Source of the DNA: Candidatus Flavonifractor merdavium
Lineage (GTDB): Bacteria; Bacillota; Clostridia; Oscillospirales; Oscillospiraceae
DNA: 49,442 bases
Assembly (NCBI GenBank): GCA_019119335.1
Contig: DWXF01000016.1
Location: 1-49,442, forward strand
Reading direction: 5' to 3'
The position numbers were made by a program, and so were the translations under genes. The notes under the pieces were generated by a model, which saw nothing but the letters and a program-made list of their open reading frames with translations, searched no databases and had not been told where the DNA came from. Positions 25,625 through 33,677 of this stretch are shown one piece after another; position 1 is the stretch's first letter; every line of letters starts with the position of its first letter.

Positions 25625-27491
25625 GTATCCGGTCAAGAAGTCCCACACCGTCCGCCGGCTGATGGGTTATGTGGGCAAGGGTTACGGCGTCCAGTTTGTG
25701 CTGGTGCTGCTGTGTATCCTGGTCAGCGCCATCGCCTCGGTGTCCGGCTCCCTGTTCCTGGGCTCCCTCATCGACGACTATATCACCCCCCTGCTGGCCA
25801 TGGATAACCCGGTGTTTGACGGGCTGCTCCATGCCCTGATCATGATGGGCTGCCTGTACCTCACCGGCGCGCTGTGCGCCCTGATCTATAACCGGCTGAT
25901 GGTCACCATCTCCCAGGGTGTGCAGAAGAAGATCCGGGACGACCTGTTCGGCCACATGCAGGACCTGCCCATCAAATACTTTGACACCCACGCCCACGGC
26001 GACGTGATGAGCGTCTACACCAATGACGTGGACACCCTCCGCCAGATGTTCTCCCAGAGCATCCCCCAGGTCATCAACTCCCTGATGATGATTGTGGTGG
26101 CCTTCATCGGTATGCTGTTTACCGACCTGCTGCTCACCGGCGTGGTCATCCTGTGCATCATCGGCATGCTGACCGTCACCCGGTTCCTGGCGGGCCGCAG
26201 CGGCCGCTATTTTGTCCGCCAGCAGGTAAAGCTGGGCGATCTGAACGGCTATATCGAGGAGATGATCAACGGCCAGAAGGTGGTCAAGGTCTTCTGCCAT
26301 GAAGCCGAGGCCCAGGAGGGCTTCGACCAGGTGAACAACGCCCTGTTTGAGAGCGCCGACAAGGCCAACAAGTACGCAAACATCCTCATGCCCATCCTCA
26401 TCAACATCGGCAACATCCAGTACGTGATCATTGCCATGGCCGGCGGCGCCCTGGCCCTCAGCGGCATCGGCCCCGGCATTACCCTGGGCGTCATCGCCAC
26501 CTTCCTCCAGCTGTCCAAGAGCCTGTCCAACCCCATCAGCCAGATCTCCCAGCAGCTCAACTCGGTGGTCATGGCTCTGGCCGGCGCCCAGCGGATCTTT
26601 GATCTGATGGATGAGCCGGTGGAGGAGGACCACGGCAGAGTGACCCTGGTGAATGTGAACTTTGACCAGGAGGGCAACCTCCATGAGACCGACCAGCGCA
26701 CCAATATCTGGGCCTGGAAGGTGCCCCAGGAGGACGGCAGCTATTCCTACGTGCGCCTCACCGGCGACGTGCGCTTTGACGATGTGGACTTTGCCTATGA
26801 GGAGGGCAAGACCATCCTCCACGATATCACCCTGTTTGCCAAGCCCGGCCAGAAGCTGGCCTTCGTGGGGGCCACCGGCGCAGGCAAGACCACCATTACC
26901 AACCTGATCAACCGCTTCTACGATATCGCCGACGGCAAGATCCGCTACGACGGCATCTCCATCAACGATATCCACAAGCCCGACCTGCGCCGTTCCCTGG
27001 GCATCGTGCTCCAGGACACCAACCTGTTCACCGGTACCGTCCGGGAGAACATCCGCTACGGCAACCTGGAGGCCACCGACGAGGAGGTGGAGGCCGCCGC
27101 CCAGCTGGCCAACGCCGACGACTTCATCCGCCGCCTGCCCCAGGGGTATGACACCATGCTCACCGGCAACGGCGCCAACCTGTCCCAGGGCCAGCGGCAG
27201 CTGATCGCCATTGCCCGGGCCGCCGTGGCCGATCCCCCGGTGATGATCCTGGACGAGGCCACCTCCTCCATCGACACCCGCACTGAGGCCATTGTCCAGC
27301 GGGGCATGGATGCGCTGATGAGCGGCCGCACCGTGTTTGTCATCGCCCACCGGCTCTCCACCGTCCGCAACTCCGACGCCATCATGGTGCTGGACCACGG
27401 CCGGATCGTGGAGCGGGGCAATCACGAGGACCTGATCGCCCAGCACGGCATCTACTACCAGCTGTACACCGGCGCATTTGAATTGGAGTAA
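25614..27491 (+). CDS. ABC exporter half-transporter with consensus ATPase residues
   Basis: The 625-residue product has a membrane domain (about 1-330), an approximately 30-residue insertion before the nucleotide-binding domain (NVNFDQEGNLHETDQRTNIW region), and a full ATPase: Walker A GATGAGKTT, signature NLSQGQRQL (Gln replacing the second Gly), Walker B ILDEATSS with the catalytic Glu, and H-loop IAHRLST. It overlaps the first half-transporter by 11 bases, and the start may be either of two adjacent ATGs (25614, 25617). Together they should form one functional heterodimer with a single strong hydrolysis site. Confidence 0.95.
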   Translation: MMNKYPVKKSHTVRRLMGYVGKGYGVQFVLVLLCILVSAIASVSGSLFLGSLIDDYITPLLAMDNPVFDGLLHALIMMGCLYLTGALCALIYNRLMVTISQGVQKKIRDDLFGHMQDLPIKYFDTHAHGDVMSVYTNDVDTLRQMFSQSIPQVINSLMMIVVAFIGMLFTDLLLTGVVILCIIGMLTVTRFLAGRSGRYFVRQQVKLGDLNGYIEEMINGQKVVKVFCHEAEAQEGFDQVNNALFESADKANKYANILMPILINIGNIQYVIIAMAGGALALSGIGPGITLGVIATFLQLSKSLSNPISQISQQLNSVVMALAGAQRIFDLMDEPVEEDHGRVTLVNVNFDQEGNLHETDQRTNIWAWKVPQEDGSYSYVRLTGDVRFDDVDFAYEEGKTILHDITLFAKPGQKLAFVGATGAGKTTITNLINRFYDIADGKIRYDGISINDIHKPDLRRSLGIVLQDTNLFTGTVRENIRYGNLEATDEEVEAAAQLANADDFIRRLPQGYDTMLTGNGANLSQGQRQLIAIARAAVADPPVMILDEATSSIDTRTEAIVQRGMDALMSGRTVFVIAHRLSTVRNSDAIMVLDHGRIVERGNHEDLIAQHGIYYQLYTGAFELE

Positions 27492-27616
27492 AAAAGCAGC
27501 CCTTTCCCCGCACCTCTCCGCCGCCCTGGCATAGTATGGAATGAGACCGGGCCGGACAGCGGGAAGCCCCCGCCGCCAGCTCCAGGTTTCCATTTTAAAC
27601 CAGGAGGTACTTCATT

Positions 27617-27754
27617 ATGGGGTGCAACAATGGCTGTGGCTTTGGCGGCGGTAGCTGCCTGTGGATCATCCTGATCATCATTCTGCTCTGCTGCTGCTGC
27701 GGGAACGGCAACGCGGGCGGTAACAGCTGCGGCTGCGGCAACAGCTGCTGCTGA
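27617..27754 (+). CDS. Cysteine-rich 45-residue miniprotein
   Basis: A short gene with a strong SD (AGGAGGT, 27602-27608, 8 bases before ATG) encodes 45 residues, 11 of them Cys (positions 3, 7, 14, 25-28, 38, 40, 44, 45). A Gly/Asn/Cys head (MGCNNGCGFGGGSC) leads into a short hydrophobic stretch (LWIILIIILL), then a CCCC run and a Gly/Asn/Cys tail. It resembles the small high-cysteine proteins sometimes annotated in Clostridia as chorion-class HCB; I know no function for them. It stands alone between the ABC operon and its own terminator. A membrane-attached metal-binding or disulfide-crosslinked role is a guess. Confidence 0.75.
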   Translation: MGCNNGCGFGGGSCLWIILIIILLCCCCGNGNAGGNSCGCGNSCC

Positions 27755-27790
27755 GACGGCCGTACGATAGCCGGAAATCGGCATAACAAG

Positions 27791-27825
27791 GAACGCCGCG
27801 GGGCAATGCCCCGCGGCGTTCTTTG
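27791..27825 (+). terminator. Terminator after the Cys-rich gene
   Basis: A perfect 14-bp stem (27791-27804 with 27808-27821, GAACGCCGCGGGGC, AAT loop) is followed by TTTGTTT. The 36 bases between the miniprotein stop and the stem hold nothing else. Confidence 0.9.
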
Positions 27826-27864
27826 TTTCTTCCATATTATAGAAAACAGACAGGGGATGTTGTT

Positions 27865-28635
27865 ATGAATCAGCACGCAAAGGTGACCGCCCTCTTTTTC
27901 AGCCCCACCGGAGGTACCAGGGCCTATGTGGAGGAGATTGCGGGCGCCATGTCCGACCATGTGGAGACATGGGATCTGACCCGGCCGGAGGTGCGGCGGC
28001 AGAGCCGGTCCTTTGGCCCCGACGAGGTGGTGGTGCTGGGCGTGCCGGTGTACTACGGCCGGATACCCGAGGTGGACGGCCTGCTGGACGGCCTGACAGG
28101 GGAGGGCACCCCGGCGGTGCTGGCGGCGGTGTACGGCAACCGGGCCATTGACGACGCTCTGGCGGAGCTGGCCGACCTGTGTGCCGCCCGGGGCTTCCGG
28201 CCGGTGGCGGCAGGGGAGTTCATCGCCCCACATACCTTCTCCGCCAAGGTGGGGGCCGGCCGGCCGGATGAGGCGGACCGGGAGGCGGCTCGGGAGCTGG
28301 GCAAAAAAGCGGCGGACAAGCTGGACAAGCCTGACTGGGCCCAGCCTCAGCTGCCGGGGAATCGGCCCTACCGGGACTTCCAGGTGGCGCCCTTCTATCC
28401 GGAGGGGGACAGCCGCTGTGTCCAGTGCGGCGCCTGCGTCCGTACCTGCCCTGTGGAGGCCATCTCCAGCCAGGACCCCAGGCAGACCGACTCGGAGCGG
28501 TGCCTGCGCTGCCTGGCCTGTGTCCGGGCCTGCCCCACCGGCAGCCGGGCGGTGCGGAGCATGGCCTACGACGCCACGGTGGACAAGCTGGAGCACGCCC
28601 TGGTCCAGCCCCGTCAGCCCCAGCTGTACCTCTGA
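27865..28635 (+). CDS. Flavodoxin-like/2x[4Fe-4S] ferredoxin fusion (EFR1 type)
   Basis: The 256-residue product joins an N-terminal flavodoxin-like domain (FMN phosphate loop SPTGGTR at about 14-20; VVLGVPVYYGRIPEVDG) to a C-terminal bacterial ferredoxin with two cluster motifs: CVQCGACVRTCP and CLRCLACVRACP. Such proteins carry electrons between low-potential ferredoxin pools and flavoenzymes in anaerobes; the exact partner is unknown. The ATG at 27865 has a modest AGGGGA upstream. It is convergent with the MATE gene, only 4 bases apart, with no clear terminator between them. Confidence 0.9.
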   Translation: MNQHAKVTALFFSPTGGTRAYVEEIAGAMSDHVETWDLTRPEVRRQSRSFGPDEVVVLGVPVYYGRIPEVDGLLDGLTGEGTPAVLAAVYGNRAIDDALAELADLCAARGFRPVAAGEFIAPHTFSAKVGAGRPDEADREAARELGKKAADKLDKPDWAQPQLPGNRPYRDFQVAPFYPEGDSRCVQCGACVRTCPVEAISSQDPRQTDSERCLRCLACVRACPTGSRAVRSMAYDATVDKLEHALVQPRQPQLYL

Positions 28636-28639
28636 GGAC

Positions 28640-30028
28640 TCAGACCGCCTGGGGCTTGTCCTGAACGGGCATCCGCCGCATCTCCCGCCAGGTGAGCAGA
28701 CCGGCAACCACCAAGGCGGCGGTGTCGGCGATGGGCCCGGCATACATCACCCCGTCGATCCCCCACAGCAGGGGGAAGAGCAGGATCAGGGGGATGAGGA
28801 AGAGCACCTGCCGGGTGAGGGAGATGAGAATGCCCTTTTTGGCCTTGCCGATGGAGGTAAAGAAGTTGGAGGTAATGGGCTGCACCGCATTGACGAAGGT
28901 CATCAGCATAAAAATGCGGAAATAGCGCTCAGAGAACTGGAAGTACAGCTGGGAGCCGGAGGAGTCGAAAATACCGGCGATCTGCCGGGGGAAGAGCTGG
29001 AAGCACAAAAAGGCCACGCAGCAGATCAGGGTGGCCACGATGATGGCTTTCCGGTAGGCCTCCCGCACCCGGCTGTACTTGCCGGCCCCGTAGTTGAAGC
29101 TGAAAATGGGCTGGCACCCCTGGGAGATGCCGATGGTGAAGCCCAGCACCAGGATATTCACCTTGGAGATTACCCCCACGCAGGCCAGGGGGATGTCGGA
29201 ACCGTACTGGGACTGGGCGCCGTAGTAGGTCAGGGTATTGTTGAGCACCACCTGCACCAGCAGCATGGCGATCTGGTTGAAGAAGGGGGCCATGCCCAGG
29301 GAGAAGATGTCCTTCAGCAGCCTGGGCTTTGGCCGCAGGTCCGCCCGGGTGAGGGGGACGGTGCGGATTTTGGTGCGCAGCAGGTAGCCCAGCGCCAGGG
29401 CCAGGGAGAGGGCCTGACCCAGCACTGTGGCCAGGGCGCCGCCGGCTACCCCCATGTCCAGAGGGAAGATGAAGATGGGGTCCAGAATGGTGTTGAGCAC
29501 CGCCCCCGACAGGGTGCAGAACATGGAGTAGGCCGGGCTGCCGTCGGCCCGGATCATGTTGCTGGCCCCGGTGGTGAAGGTGACCATGGGCAGGCCGAAG
29601 GCGATGATGCCGGTGTAGGTCATGGCGTAGGGAAACACGTCGGGGGTGGCGGCAAAGAAGGTGAGCAGGGGGGCCCGGAGGAAGTAGGCCGCCAGACCCA
29701 GGCAGACGCCCAGCACAGCCAGCACCGTCAGTCCGGTGCCCGCCACCTGCCGGGCGGTGTCCCGCCGTCCCGCCCCCAGGTTCAGGTTGAAGTTGGCCGC
29801 CGTGCCGATGCCCATGAGCAGGGCGATGGCGGTGGAGGCGGTGACAAAGGGAAAGGCCACCGTGGTGGCCGCGTTGCCCAGATAGCCCACTCCCTGGCCA
29901 ATGAAGATCTGGTCCACAATGTTGTACAGAGAGGTGACCAGAAAGGCGATCACCGACGGGATGGCGAATTTGGGCAGCAGCCTGCCGATGGGCGCGGTGC
30001 CCAGGGGGTTGCTCCGGGTAGGTTCCAT
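28640..30028 (-). CDS. MATE-family efflux transporter
   Basis: The 462-residue product has about 12 transmembrane helices in two halves, as in the MATE family (Na+ or H+ coupled drug export). Family segments are LLPKFAIPSVIAFLVTSLYNIVDQIFIGQG at the start (more than one motif), ANFNLNLGAGRRDTA, and QPIFSFNYGAGKYSRVREA in the second half. The ATG at 30028 has GAGGTGAGG upstream; a GTG at 30037 is in frame but would overlap it. Transcribed from a well-formed promoter that carries an operator-like dyad. Confidence 0.93.
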   Translation of the reverse strand: MEPTRSNPLGTAPIGRLLPKFAIPSVIAFLVTSLYNIVDQIFIGQGVGYLGNAATTVAFPFVTASTAIALLMGIGTAANFNLNLGAGRRDTARQVAGTGLTVLAVLGVCLGLAAYFLRAPLLTFFAATPDVFPYAMTYTGIIAFGLPMVTFTTGASNMIRADGSPAYSMFCTLSGAVLNTILDPIFIFPLDMGVAGGALATVLGQALSLALALGYLLRTKIRTVPLTRADLRPKPRLLKDIFSLGMAPFFNQIAMLLVQVVLNNTLTYYGAQSQYGSDIPLACVGVISKVNILVLGFTIGISQGCQPIFSFNYGAGKYSRVREAYRKAIIVATLICCVAFLCFQLFPRQIAGIFDSSGSQLYFQFSERYFRIFMLMTFVNAVQPITSNFFTSIGKAKKGILISLTRQVLFLIPLILLFPLLWGIDGVMYAGPIADTAALVVAGLLTWREMRRMPVQDKPQAV

Positions 30029-30061
30029 TTGCCTCACCTCACGTTTGGACGTTGCGGATTC

Positions 30062-30093
30062 ATTTTAATACAGGGATATTGATATGTCAATAT
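30062..30093 (-). promoter_or_regulatory. MATE promoter with palindromic operator
   Basis: On the minus strand TTGACA (complement of 30085-30090), a 17-base spacer and TAAAAT (complement of 30062-30067). An 18-base dyad, ATATTGA-TATG-TCAATAT (30076-30093), overlaps the -35 box. The size and position suit a MarR- or TetR-family repressor; no regulator gene is adjacent. Confidence 0.8.
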
Positions 30094-30102
30094 TCCGCAA
30101 AA

Positions 30103-30142
30103 GGAACGGGGCCGTCCCCCATGGGGACGGCCCCGCTCTTTT
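30103..30142. terminator. Terminator after the sensor kinase gene
   Basis: A perfect 13-bp stem (30107-30119 with 30123-30135, CGGGGCCGTCCCC) is flanked by T-rich runs on both strands (TTCCTTTT on minus, CTCTTTTT on plus). It ends the two-component operon and stands just upstream of the MATE promoter. Confidence 0.85.
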
Positions 30143-30147
30143 TGCCC

Positions 30148-32208
30148 TTATGCCGCCGGAGGTTCCTCCGCCGGACGCCGATCGGTGAGGGGGAAGGATA
30201 CCCGGACGGTAAACAGGTCCGCCTCGGTCTGTACCGCGAAGCTGCCGCCGCAGGCCTCGGTGAAGGTGCGGGCGATGGACAGCCCCAGACCGCTGCCTCC
30301 GTCGGTGCGGCTGGCGTCTCCCCGGACGAACCGCTCGGTGAGATCCACCCCCTGGGGCAGCTCGTCCCGGGAAATATTCCGCACCATGGCGGTGGCCGTG
30401 CCGCTCTCCACCGTCAGGTCCAGGTAGATCCGGGAGCCATCCAGGGCGTATTTCAGGGCGTTGCCGATCAGGTTCTGAAACACCCGGTACAGCCGGTCCC
30501 CGTCGGCCTCGATCCACACCGGCTCCTCCGGCAGCCGGGGCCGCAGGGAGGCGGGGGAGGCCTCAATGGCCTCGCTCATGTCCGCCAGAGTCTGCCGCAG
30601 CAGTTTGGCATAGTCCAGGGGCGCCATTGTCACCGGCAGATTCCCGGCGGCTGCCTTGCTTACCTCGAACACGTCCCGTACCATGGTCTGGAGCCGCTGG
30701 GACTTTTCCGACAAAATCCGCACGTAATCCCGGGCGTGCTCGGGCAGACCCTCCTCCTGTCCCAGCAGTTCCACATAGCTGACAATGGAGGTGAGGGGGG
30801 TTTTCAGGTCGTGGGACACGTTGGCGATGAGCTCGATTTTGGTGCGCTCACTTTTCATCTGCTCCTCCAGAGCGGCCCGCAGCCCGTCCTCCATGTGGCC
30901 CAGACTGGCAGCAGCTTCCCGCAGGTCGGAGTCCTCCGGCAAAGCCAGTTCCCCGGTGGGGCGGCCAGCTCCGGCGGACTCTATATGGGTGAGCAGACGG
31001 TCCATGTCCGCCGAGGTTTTCCGGTTGGCGGTCATCAGCCTGAGCTGGGCGGCGATCAGGCCCGCGCCCACCAGAAAGAAGCCCGCCAGCGCCAGAGGCC
31101 ACAGACTGTAATAGTACCGCTGGTAGAGGCTGGGGAACCGGGCTAGCCACATCAGGAAAAAGGGGACGCACAGGATAAACTGGAGCACCGCCCGCCGGTC
31201 CATCCGCCGCTGGACCGACCAGCCCAGCTCCTGCCGCCGGAACAGCCGGACGCAGGCGGCGCAGAAGCTGTGAGTGTGCAGCTGGTCGAAATTGTACCGC
31301 AGGTCGTTGAGGTAGAGGTAAGACAGCCAGAGGGGGAGCAGCGTGGCCAGACACCAGAGCAGCTCGTTGTAGTTGCTGCCCACAAACAGGTTGATACAGG
31401 CCACTATGGAGCCTGCCCACAGCCAGACCAGAGGGAGCAGCAGGAGCAGCTTGATTTCCAGCCAGATGTGGCTGCTGAACCAGGCGATGGCCTGGTCGGC
31501 TCGCTGCTTGTATTTGCGCCAGAGGATATACCACACCAACAGTCCGGCCCCCGCTGCCGAAGGTACCAGCAGTAGCCAGATCAGGAGCGTACGCACCGCG
31601 GCCATGTCCCGCACCACGCCGTAGGGGCCGTAGCCCGTGCCGTAGTCCACTGGATTTTCCGCAGCCGCCAGGTACACCACCGTGTCCAGATAGTACGCGG
31701 ATACCGGAATGTCTGCCACCTCATAGCCCGGTAAATCCCAGTCCCATTCCGTGCCGCGGTAGACGCCGTCGCCATACACGTCCAGCTCCTGACCATCCTT
31801 CCAGATGGAGGCGGTGCTTCCGTTGAAGGTGAGCAGGAAATTGTAGCCTTCGGGCAGCGTGTCTGGGGAGGAGAGGTCGGCGTATGTGTTGGAGGCCAGC
31901 GGGAGGTTGTTTTTTTCCACATAGTACAGCAGGTTCAAATCCCCCTCCGCCATGGGGACACTGGAAAAGGCCTGTGCGTTGGCGGCATAGTTGAGCAGGG
32001 TATAGAGATCGCTGCTGATCATGCTGCGGAAGGTGGCCGTCTGCTGGTAGTCTGAGCGGAAAGTGTCGGCCAGATTGCTCCGGATACTGGAACTGGTGCC
32101 GGTAAACAGGTACAGCCAGGCCGCCCCGCTGTACAGCAGCAGACTCACCCCCAGCACAAAGCTCAAAAAGGCCAGAGCAGGCTTAATGCTTTTCAATTTT
32201 GTATCCAA
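30148..32208 (-). CDS. Membrane sensor histidine kinase
   Basis: The 686-residue product has an N-terminal transmembrane helix (about 11-33), an extracytoplasmic region (about 34-200), and then a set of further hydrophobic helices (about 205-380; for example LLIWLLLVPSAAGAGLLVWYI). The HisKA domain carries NVSHDLKTPLTS with the phospho-acceptor His near 466, and the ATPase has NLIGNALKYALDG (N box) and GSGLGLSIARTF (G2 box). The start is TTG at 32208, overlapping the regulator gene by 26 bases with GGTGTGGGG upstream. The multi-helix membrane part is larger than in a typical two-helix kinase. The signal is unknown. Confidence 0.92.
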   Translation of the reverse strand: MDTKLKSIKPALAFLSFVLGVSLLLYSGAAWLYLFTGTSSSIRSNLADTFRSDYQQTATFRSMISSDLYTLLNYAANAQAFSSVPMAEGDLNLLYYVEKNNLPLASNTYADLSSPDTLPEGYNFLLTFNGSTASIWKDGQELDVYGDGVYRGTEWDWDLPGYEVADIPVSAYYLDTVVYLAAAENPVDYGTGYGPYGVVRDMAAVRTLLIWLLLVPSAAGAGLLVWYILWRKYKQRADQAIAWFSSHIWLEIKLLLLLPLVWLWAGSIVACINLFVGSNYNELLWCLATLLPLWLSYLYLNDLRYNFDQLHTHSFCAACVRLFRRQELGWSVQRRMDRRAVLQFILCVPFFLMWLARFPSLYQRYYYSLWPLALAGFFLVGAGLIAAQLRLMTANRKTSADMDRLLTHIESAGAGRPTGELALPEDSDLREAAASLGHMEDGLRAALEEQMKSERTKIELIANVSHDLKTPLTSIVSYVELLGQEEGLPEHARDYVRILSEKSQRLQTMVRDVFEVSKAAAGNLPVTMAPLDYAKLLRQTLADMSEAIEASPASLRPRLPEEPVWIEADGDRLYRVFQNLIGNALKYALDGSRIYLDLTVESGTATAMVRNISRDELPQGVDLTERFVRGDASRTDGGSGLGLSIARTFTEACGGSFAVQTEADLFTVRVSFPLTDRRPAEEPPAA

Positions 32209-32881
32209 TGCCCCACACCACCTTTAGATATTCCGGCTCCTTTGGATTGAGCTCAATTTTTTCCCGGATGCGCCGTATGTGGACCATCACCGTGTTCTCG
32301 GTGGCGAAGGGCTCCTCCCCCCACACCCGACGGTAGATCTCTTCCGCGGGAAAAACCCGGCCCGCACTGCGCATCAACAGCTCCACGATTTTCAGCTCGG
32401 TGGCGGTGAGCCGCACCGGCTCCCCGTCCACCAGCAGGGTCCGCTCCTCCACCTGGTACCGCAGCCGCCCGTTGATGATCTCCCGCTCCCTGCCTGAGGC
32501 GTTCACATCCCCCAGCTGGGTGTACCGCCGCAGGTGGCTGCGCACCCGGGCCACCAGCTCCTGGGGGTGAAAGGGCTTGGCAATGTAGTCGTCCGCCCCC
32601 ATGGAGAGACCCAGCACCTTGTCGGTGTCCTCGCTCTTAGCGCTGAGGATCAGGATGGGCAGGTTGCGCTTCTCCCGGATCCTCAGCACCGCCGAGAGCC
32701 CGTCCAGCTTGGGCATCATCACATCAATGAGGATGAGCCGCAGGCTGGGTTCCAGAGCAAGGTCCAGTGCCTCCATGCCGTTGTAGGCCTTCAGAACCCG
32801 GTAGCCCTCTTTTTCCAGTAAAATGGCGATGGCCTTGACGATTTCGGCGTCGTCATCCACCACCAGTACGCACTCATTCAT
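32183..32881 (-). CDS. OmpR-family response regulator
   Basis: The 232-residue product has a receiver domain with the acidic pair (VVDDDAE), phospho-acceptor Asp in LILIDVMMPKLDG, and Lys in YIAKPFHPQEL. A C-terminal winged helix follows (LTATELKIVELLM ... TVMVHIRRIREKIE ... VVWGIGYKIEK). Partner of the overlapping sensor kinase. The SD AGGAGGGA lies just before ATG. Confidence 0.95.
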   Translation of the reverse strand: MNECVLVVDDDAEIVKAIAILLEKEGYRVLKAYNGMEALDLALEPSLRLILIDVMMPKLDGLSAVLRIREKRNLPILILSAKSEDTDKVLGLSMGADDYIAKPFHPQELVARVRSHLRRYTQLGDVNASGREREIINGRLRYQVEERTLLVDGEPVRLTATELKIVELLMRSAGRVFPAEEIYRRVWGEEPFATENTVMVHIRRIREKIELNPKEPEYLKVVWGIGYKIEKH

Positions 32882-32901
32882 CCAATCCCTCCTGTGAACA
32901 T

Positions 32902-32930
32902 AGAATAGCCCAGATTTCTTTCAAACTCAA
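32902..32930 (-). promoter_or_regulatory. Promoter of the two-component operon
   Basis: On the minus strand TTGAGT (complement of 32925-32930), a 17-base spacer and TATTCT (complement of 32902-32907). CTTTCA occurs twice on the plus strand, at 32918-32923 and 32941-32946 (23 bases apart), one copy inside the spacer and one upstream of -35. These might be direct-repeat sites for the regulator, at low confidence. Confidence 0.65.
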
Positions 32931-32966
32931 CGGCTGAAATCTTTCAGAATTCTTAAAAAAAGAGCC

Positions 32967-33012
32967 TTGACAGCAAAGTTAAAAGGTGCTAAATTATTAG
33001 TAACAATTACTA
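32967..33012 (+). promoter_or_regulatory. Rubrerythrin promoter and operator-like palindrome
   Basis: TTGACA (32967-32972), a 17-base spacer and TAAATT (32990-32995). Immediately after the -10 is TAGTAA-CAA-TTACTA (32998-33012), a perfect 6-bp dyad over the expected transcription start. PerR or Fur-type boxes in this place control rubrerythrins in other Bacillota, but the sequence is not a clear match to the PerR consensus (TTATAATNATTATAA). Confidence 0.75.
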
Positions 33013-33037
33013 TTAGCAAATAATGGGGGTCAATACC

Positions 33038-33622
33038 ATGGAACTGAAAGGAACCCGTACCGAACAGAATCTGCTTGCCGCCTTCAGCGGCGAGTCTATG
33101 GCCCGGAATAAATATCTCTTCTTTGCCGAGAAGGCCAAGCAGGAGGGGCACAACGAGGTGGCTGAGCTCTTTGAGAAGATGGCCCAGAACGAAGGGGTCC
33201 ACGGCAAGCTGCTGTACCAGCGGCTCAAGGGCGTGGGCAGCAGCGCCGCCAACCTTCAGGAGGCCGTCATGGGGGAATACGGCGAGTGGAGCAGTATGTA
33301 TCCCTCCTTTGCCAAGATTGCCCGGGAGGAGGGCTTTGAGGGCATTGGGGAGCTCTTTGACCAGATCAGCCAGATTGAGCGGGACCATGAGCACCGTTTC
33401 CTGGCCGCGCTGGCCAAGTTGAATGGGGCTGCGCCCGCTGCCAAGACGGCTGCGCCCGCCGCCTCCGCCTCTGCCGCCAAGACCACCAAGACGGTGGAGG
33501 TGGCCGGCTACCGCTGCATGTTCTGCGGCGCTACCTATGAGGAGCGGCCCGACGTGTGCGGCGTGTGCGAGGCCATTGGCTCCTTTGAGCCCACCACCAT
33601 CCAGAAGACGGTGGAGGTCTGA
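33038..33622 (+). CDS. Rubrerythrin
   Basis: Non-haem di-iron peroxidase that reduces hydrogen peroxide in anaerobes with electrons through its rubredoxin centre. The 194-residue product has an erythrin helical bundle (about 1-135) with carboxylate and His ligands in LLAAFSGESMARNKY, FEKMAQNEGVHGKL, and QIERDHEHRF. An Ala/Lys-rich linker follows (about 136-160), then a rubredoxin-like domain with two CxxC pairs (YRCMFCGATYEE, VCGVCEAIG). The ATG at 33038 is chosen because GGGGGT stands 7-8 bases upstream; ATG 33023 has no SD. Confidence 0.94.
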   Translation: MELKGTRTEQNLLAAFSGESMARNKYLFFAEKAKQEGHNEVAELFEKMAQNEGVHGKLLYQRLKGVGSSAANLQEAVMGEYGEWSSMYPSFAKIAREEGFEGIGELFDQISQIERDHEHRFLAALAKLNGAAPAAKTAAPAASASAAKTTKTVEVAGYRCMFCGATYEERPDVCGVCEAIGSFEPTTIQKTVEV

Positions 33623-33630
33623 GCAAAGTG

Positions 33631-33669
33631 AAACCGGGGGACGTCCTCAGGGACGTCCCCCGGTTTTTT
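33631..33669. terminator. Terminator between rubrerythrin and the GGDEF gene
   Basis: A perfect 16-bp stem (33631-33646 with 33651-33666, AAACCGGGGGACGTCC, 4-base loop) is followed on the plus strand by a T6 run. It can serve the convergent minus-strand gene that ends at 33678. Confidence 0.92.
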
Positions 33670-33677
33670 GCGCCGTA

